Positions 62,105 through 64,000 of a stretch of 64,000 bases of DNA are shown here, piece by piece. The DNA lies in the NCBI GenBank assembly GCA_021324885.1, contig JAJPIF010000023.1, positions 62,001 to 126,000 on the forward strand, in the 5' to 3' direction. The notes under the pieces were generated by a model that saw nothing but the letters and a program-made list of their open reading frames with translations, did not search any database and was not told the origin of the DNA. The stretch is from Pseudomonadota bacterium. Its GTDB lineage: Bacteria > Desulfobacterota > Binatia > Binatales > Binataceae. Position numbers and translations under genes: made by a program. How positions within the stretch are numbered: position 1 is the first letter of the stretch; every line of letters starts with the position of its first letter.

Positions 62105-63885
62105 GCTGGGTATTGAGCCCCACTTACCTGCGGCTGCTCAAGTATCTGCGCCGCTACCTGTTCCCTTACGTGGCGCTGGCCGTGCTCTCGATGCTGGTGC
62201 TGAGCGCGACCCAGGGCGCTATCCCGTTTCTGGCCAAGGACCTGGTCAACCAGATTTCGAGCCTCAGGAATCCCGCCGGATTACATCTGCTGCTGATCGC
62301 GATCCTGGCGCTGTTCACGGTGCGGGCGCTGGCCAGCTTCGGCAACAATTATCTCGACGACTATGTGGGCCAGAAAGTAACGCTGGATCTGCGCTCCGAA
62401 TTGAACGAGCATCTGCAGTCACTGCCGCTGTCGTTCTTCAATCAGACCTCGACCGGGGCGATGACGGCGCGTGTGATCGTCGACGTAACGCTGATCGCGT
62501 CGGCCACCACCGACGGGATTTTTTCCCTGATCGGCGACAGCATTTCTTTGGTGACGGTGCTGGCCGCCGCGTTTTATATCGACTGGTCGCTGACGCTGAT
62601 CGCCGCCGTGGTATTCCCGGCCGCCGTGCTGCCGTTGATCCAGTTCTCCAAGCAGATGCGGCGGATGACCCGGCGCACGCAGAAGCAACTGGGCGGACTG
62701 GCCACGCTGCTCCAGGAGACCATCCAGGGCAATCGCGTGGTCAAGGCCTTCGGCATGGAGAGCTACGAGCGCCATCGCTTCAACGCCGAATTGCGCCGGC
62801 TGTTTCGCCTGTACATGAAGGTTTCGGCGATCAAATCCTTCACCACGCCGATGATCGAATTGATGGCGGCGTGGGCGGTGGTGGGTGCCGCCTGGTATGG
62901 AGCGTCGTCGGTGCTTTCGGGCCAGCGCACGCCCGGCGTTTTCGCGGCCTTTTTCGCCGCCCTGCTGCTGGTTTACGAACCGTTCAAGCGGCTGTCGCGC
63001 ACCAACAACTCGATTCAGCAGGGATTGGCCGCCGCCGAGCGCGTTTTCGAGGTGCTCGACCTGCGCACCGACGTGCCGGAACCCGCCGATCCTCATCCGA
63101 TGGTGGCGGGAAATCACAGTATCAGCTTTGTCGGCGTCAGTTTCCGTTACGGCGAGCAATGGGCGCTGCGCAACATCAACCTCGAGATCCGCGCCGGTGA
63201 GGTGGTGGCGCTGGTCGGGATGAGCGGCGGCGGCAAATCGACGCTGGCGGACCTGATTGCGCGTTTCTATGATCCGCAGGAGGGGCAAATCCTGATCGAC
63301 GGCATCGATATCCGGCGCTTCTCGCTTCACGATTTGCGCTCGCAGATAGGACTGGTCACCCAGCACACGTTCCTGTTCAACGATACCGTGCGCGCCAACA
63401 TCGCCTACGGCAGCATCGAAAAAAGCCTCGACGAAATAGTCACCGCAGCTCAGCAGGCCAACGCGCACAACTTCATTACCCGCCTGCCCAATGGATACGA
63501 TACGGTCGTCGGTGAAATGGGCGTCCGGCTTTCCGGCGGCGAGCGCCAGCGCCTGGCCATCGCGCGCGCCCTGCTCAAGAACGCGCCCATCTTGCTCCTG
63601 GACGAGGCGACCTCGGCGCTGGATTCGGAGGGTGAGCGGCTGGTCCAGGAGGCGCTGGAGCGGCTGATGGAGAACCGGACCACGCTGGTGATCGCGCATC
63701 GCCTGTCGACCATCCGCCACGCCGATAAAATCGCCGTGATGGTGCGCGGGCGTATCGTCGAAGAAGGCACACACGAGGAGTTGCTCGCGCTTGGGCGCGA
63801 ATATCGCAAACTTTACGACCTCCAGTTCCATGACGCCGACCCTCCCTCCGGCGCGGTCCGGAAAGCTGCCGGCCAGGTCGCCTGA
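62101..63885 (+). CDS. msbA: lipid A export ABC transporter (MsbA-like)
   Basis: 594 aa. Six helices (about 1-310), then an ATPase with Walker A GMSGGGKST, Q-loop IGLVTQHTFLFNDTVRANI, signature RLSGGERQRLAIARAL, Walker B ILLLDEATSALD and IAHRLSTIRHADKI. Position directly after lpxB supports a role as lipid A flippase rather than a general exporter. It is distinct from the partial exporter at the left end. A downstream gene starts inside its last 56 bp. Confidence 0.92.
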   Translation: MSWVLSPTYLRLLKYLRRYLFPYVALAVLSMLVLSATQGAIPFLAKDLVNQISSLRNPAGLHLLLIAILALFTVRALASFGNNYLDDYVGQKVTLDLRSELNEHLQSLPLSFFNQTSTGAMTARVIVDVTLIASATTDGIFSLIGDSISLVTVLAAAFYIDWSLTLIAAVVFPAAVLPLIQFSKQMRRMTRRTQKQLGGLATLLQETIQGNRVVKAFGMESYERHRFNAELRRLFRLYMKVSAIKSFTTPMIELMAAWAVVGAAWYGASSVLSGQRTPGVFAAFFAALLLVYEPFKRLSRTNNSIQQGLAAAERVFEVLDLRTDVPEPADPHPMVAGNHSISFVGVSFRYGEQWALRNINLEIRAGEVVALVGMSGGGKSTLADLIARFYDPQEGQILIDGIDIRRFSLHDLRSQIGLVTQHTFLFNDTVRANIAYGSIEKSLDEIVTAAQQANAHNFITRLPNGYDTVVGEMGVRLSGGERQRLAIARALLKNAPILLLDEATSALDSEGERLVQEALERLMENRTTLVIAHRLSTIRHADKIAVMVRGRIVEEGTHEELLALGREYRKLYDLQFHDADPPSGAVRKAAGQVA

Positions 63886-64000
63886 TCCGCGGCCGGCGGC
63901 CGGATGGATCTGCAGGCGGCTGTATAATCTGGCGTGGTATCCAGCCCTTCCATTAGCCCTGGCGGTCACTGACAGCGGCGCACCGTGCCTGGCGGAGCGG
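63830..64000 (+). CDS. partial gene at window edge, possibly Kdo transferase (waaA)
   Basis: From the ATG at 63830 a frame stays open to the right edge (57 codons). After about 28 low-complexity residues it reads RRLYNLAWYPALPLALA followed by SGAPCLAER, resembling the N-terminal membrane helix and RERLGER-like segment of WaaA/KdtA. That gene commonly follows msbA. No other canonical start is present after 63830, so the start overlaps msbA, or a CTG or ATC is used. The assignment is tentative as only the first helix is visible. Confidence 0.4.
   Translation, partial: MTPTLPPARSGKLPARSPDPRPAAGWICRRLYNLAWYPALPLALAVTDSGAPCLAER

Noticed and set aside
62419-63969. 516-codon minus-strand frame over msbA
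   Set aside because: Antisense to an ABC exporter with all motifs; product is His/Arg/Gln-rich without domains.
1-64000. tRNA or rRNA genes, integrases or insertion sequences
   Set aside because: I found no cloverleaf, rRNA segment, transposase or integrase motif; intergenic gaps are too short or lack such signals.

Overview
The window is GC-rich, gene-dense DNA from a diderm (Gram-negative) bacterium. The lipid A genes lpxA, lpxI, lpxB and msbA, together with bamA, a Skp-like chaperone, lolC/lolD, lpxL and the secretin gspD, show an outer membrane carrying LPS. Several choices are unusual for a model proteobacterium: LpxI rather than LpxH, LL-diaminopimelate aminotransferase (dapL), a coproheme decarboxylase (chdC/hemQ), and an abundance of TIM-barrel amidohydrolases and luciferase-like (LLM) flavin enzymes. 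I infer an uncultured soil or aquatic lineage of the Desulfobacterota/Binatota type. No rRNA or tRNA is present to prove this.

Region 1 (1-34.8 kb) is accessory and catabolic. It holds four amidohydrolase-2 proteins, three LLM monooxygenase-like proteins, a thiolase-like lipid-transfer protein paired with a DUF35 protein, a CaiB-type CoA transferase, a classical thiolase, a cytochrome P450, an NTF2-like protein, a carboxymuconolactone-decarboxylase-like protein, two alpha/beta hydrolases and an MMPL/RND exporter. They lie in short operons of both orientations and suggest CoA-dependent breakdown of hydrophobic, perhaps cyclic, substrates. Between them sit a partial ABC exporter, a putative aminopeptidase, a membrane-anchored sulfatase-fold enzyme, a selenoprotein of the SelW/Rdx family read through an in-frame UGA, chdC, and the dapL-folK-transaldolase operon.

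Region 2 (34.9-45.4 kb) is mostly housekeeping. A dual-specificity-phosphatase/ADP-ribosylglycohydrolase fusion is followed, on the other strand, by thiS-thiG-thiE behind a clear TPP riboswitch and sigma70-type promoter. Divergently come alr, purH, purD, a TsaC/YrdC protein, a DUF1015 protein and a histidine phosphatase.

Region 3 (45.4-64 kb) is the cell-envelope region: a proline-rich exported protein, a methyltransferase, a GNAT protein, a duplicated DUF971 protein, lpxL and gspD, then a rightward run lolC-lolD-bamA-skp-fabZ-lpxA-lpxI-Gfo/Idh-lpxB-msbA that ends in a gene open at the window edge (possibly waaA). lpxD, usual between skp and fabZ, is absent.

The most noteworthy observations are the UGA-containing SelW gene with a SECIS-like hairpin, the phosphatase/ADP-ribosylglycohydrolase fusion, the absence of a normal start codon for lpxA, the Gly/Met repeat inside the secretin, and the dense amidohydrolase/LLM/Ltp-DUF35 catabolic region.
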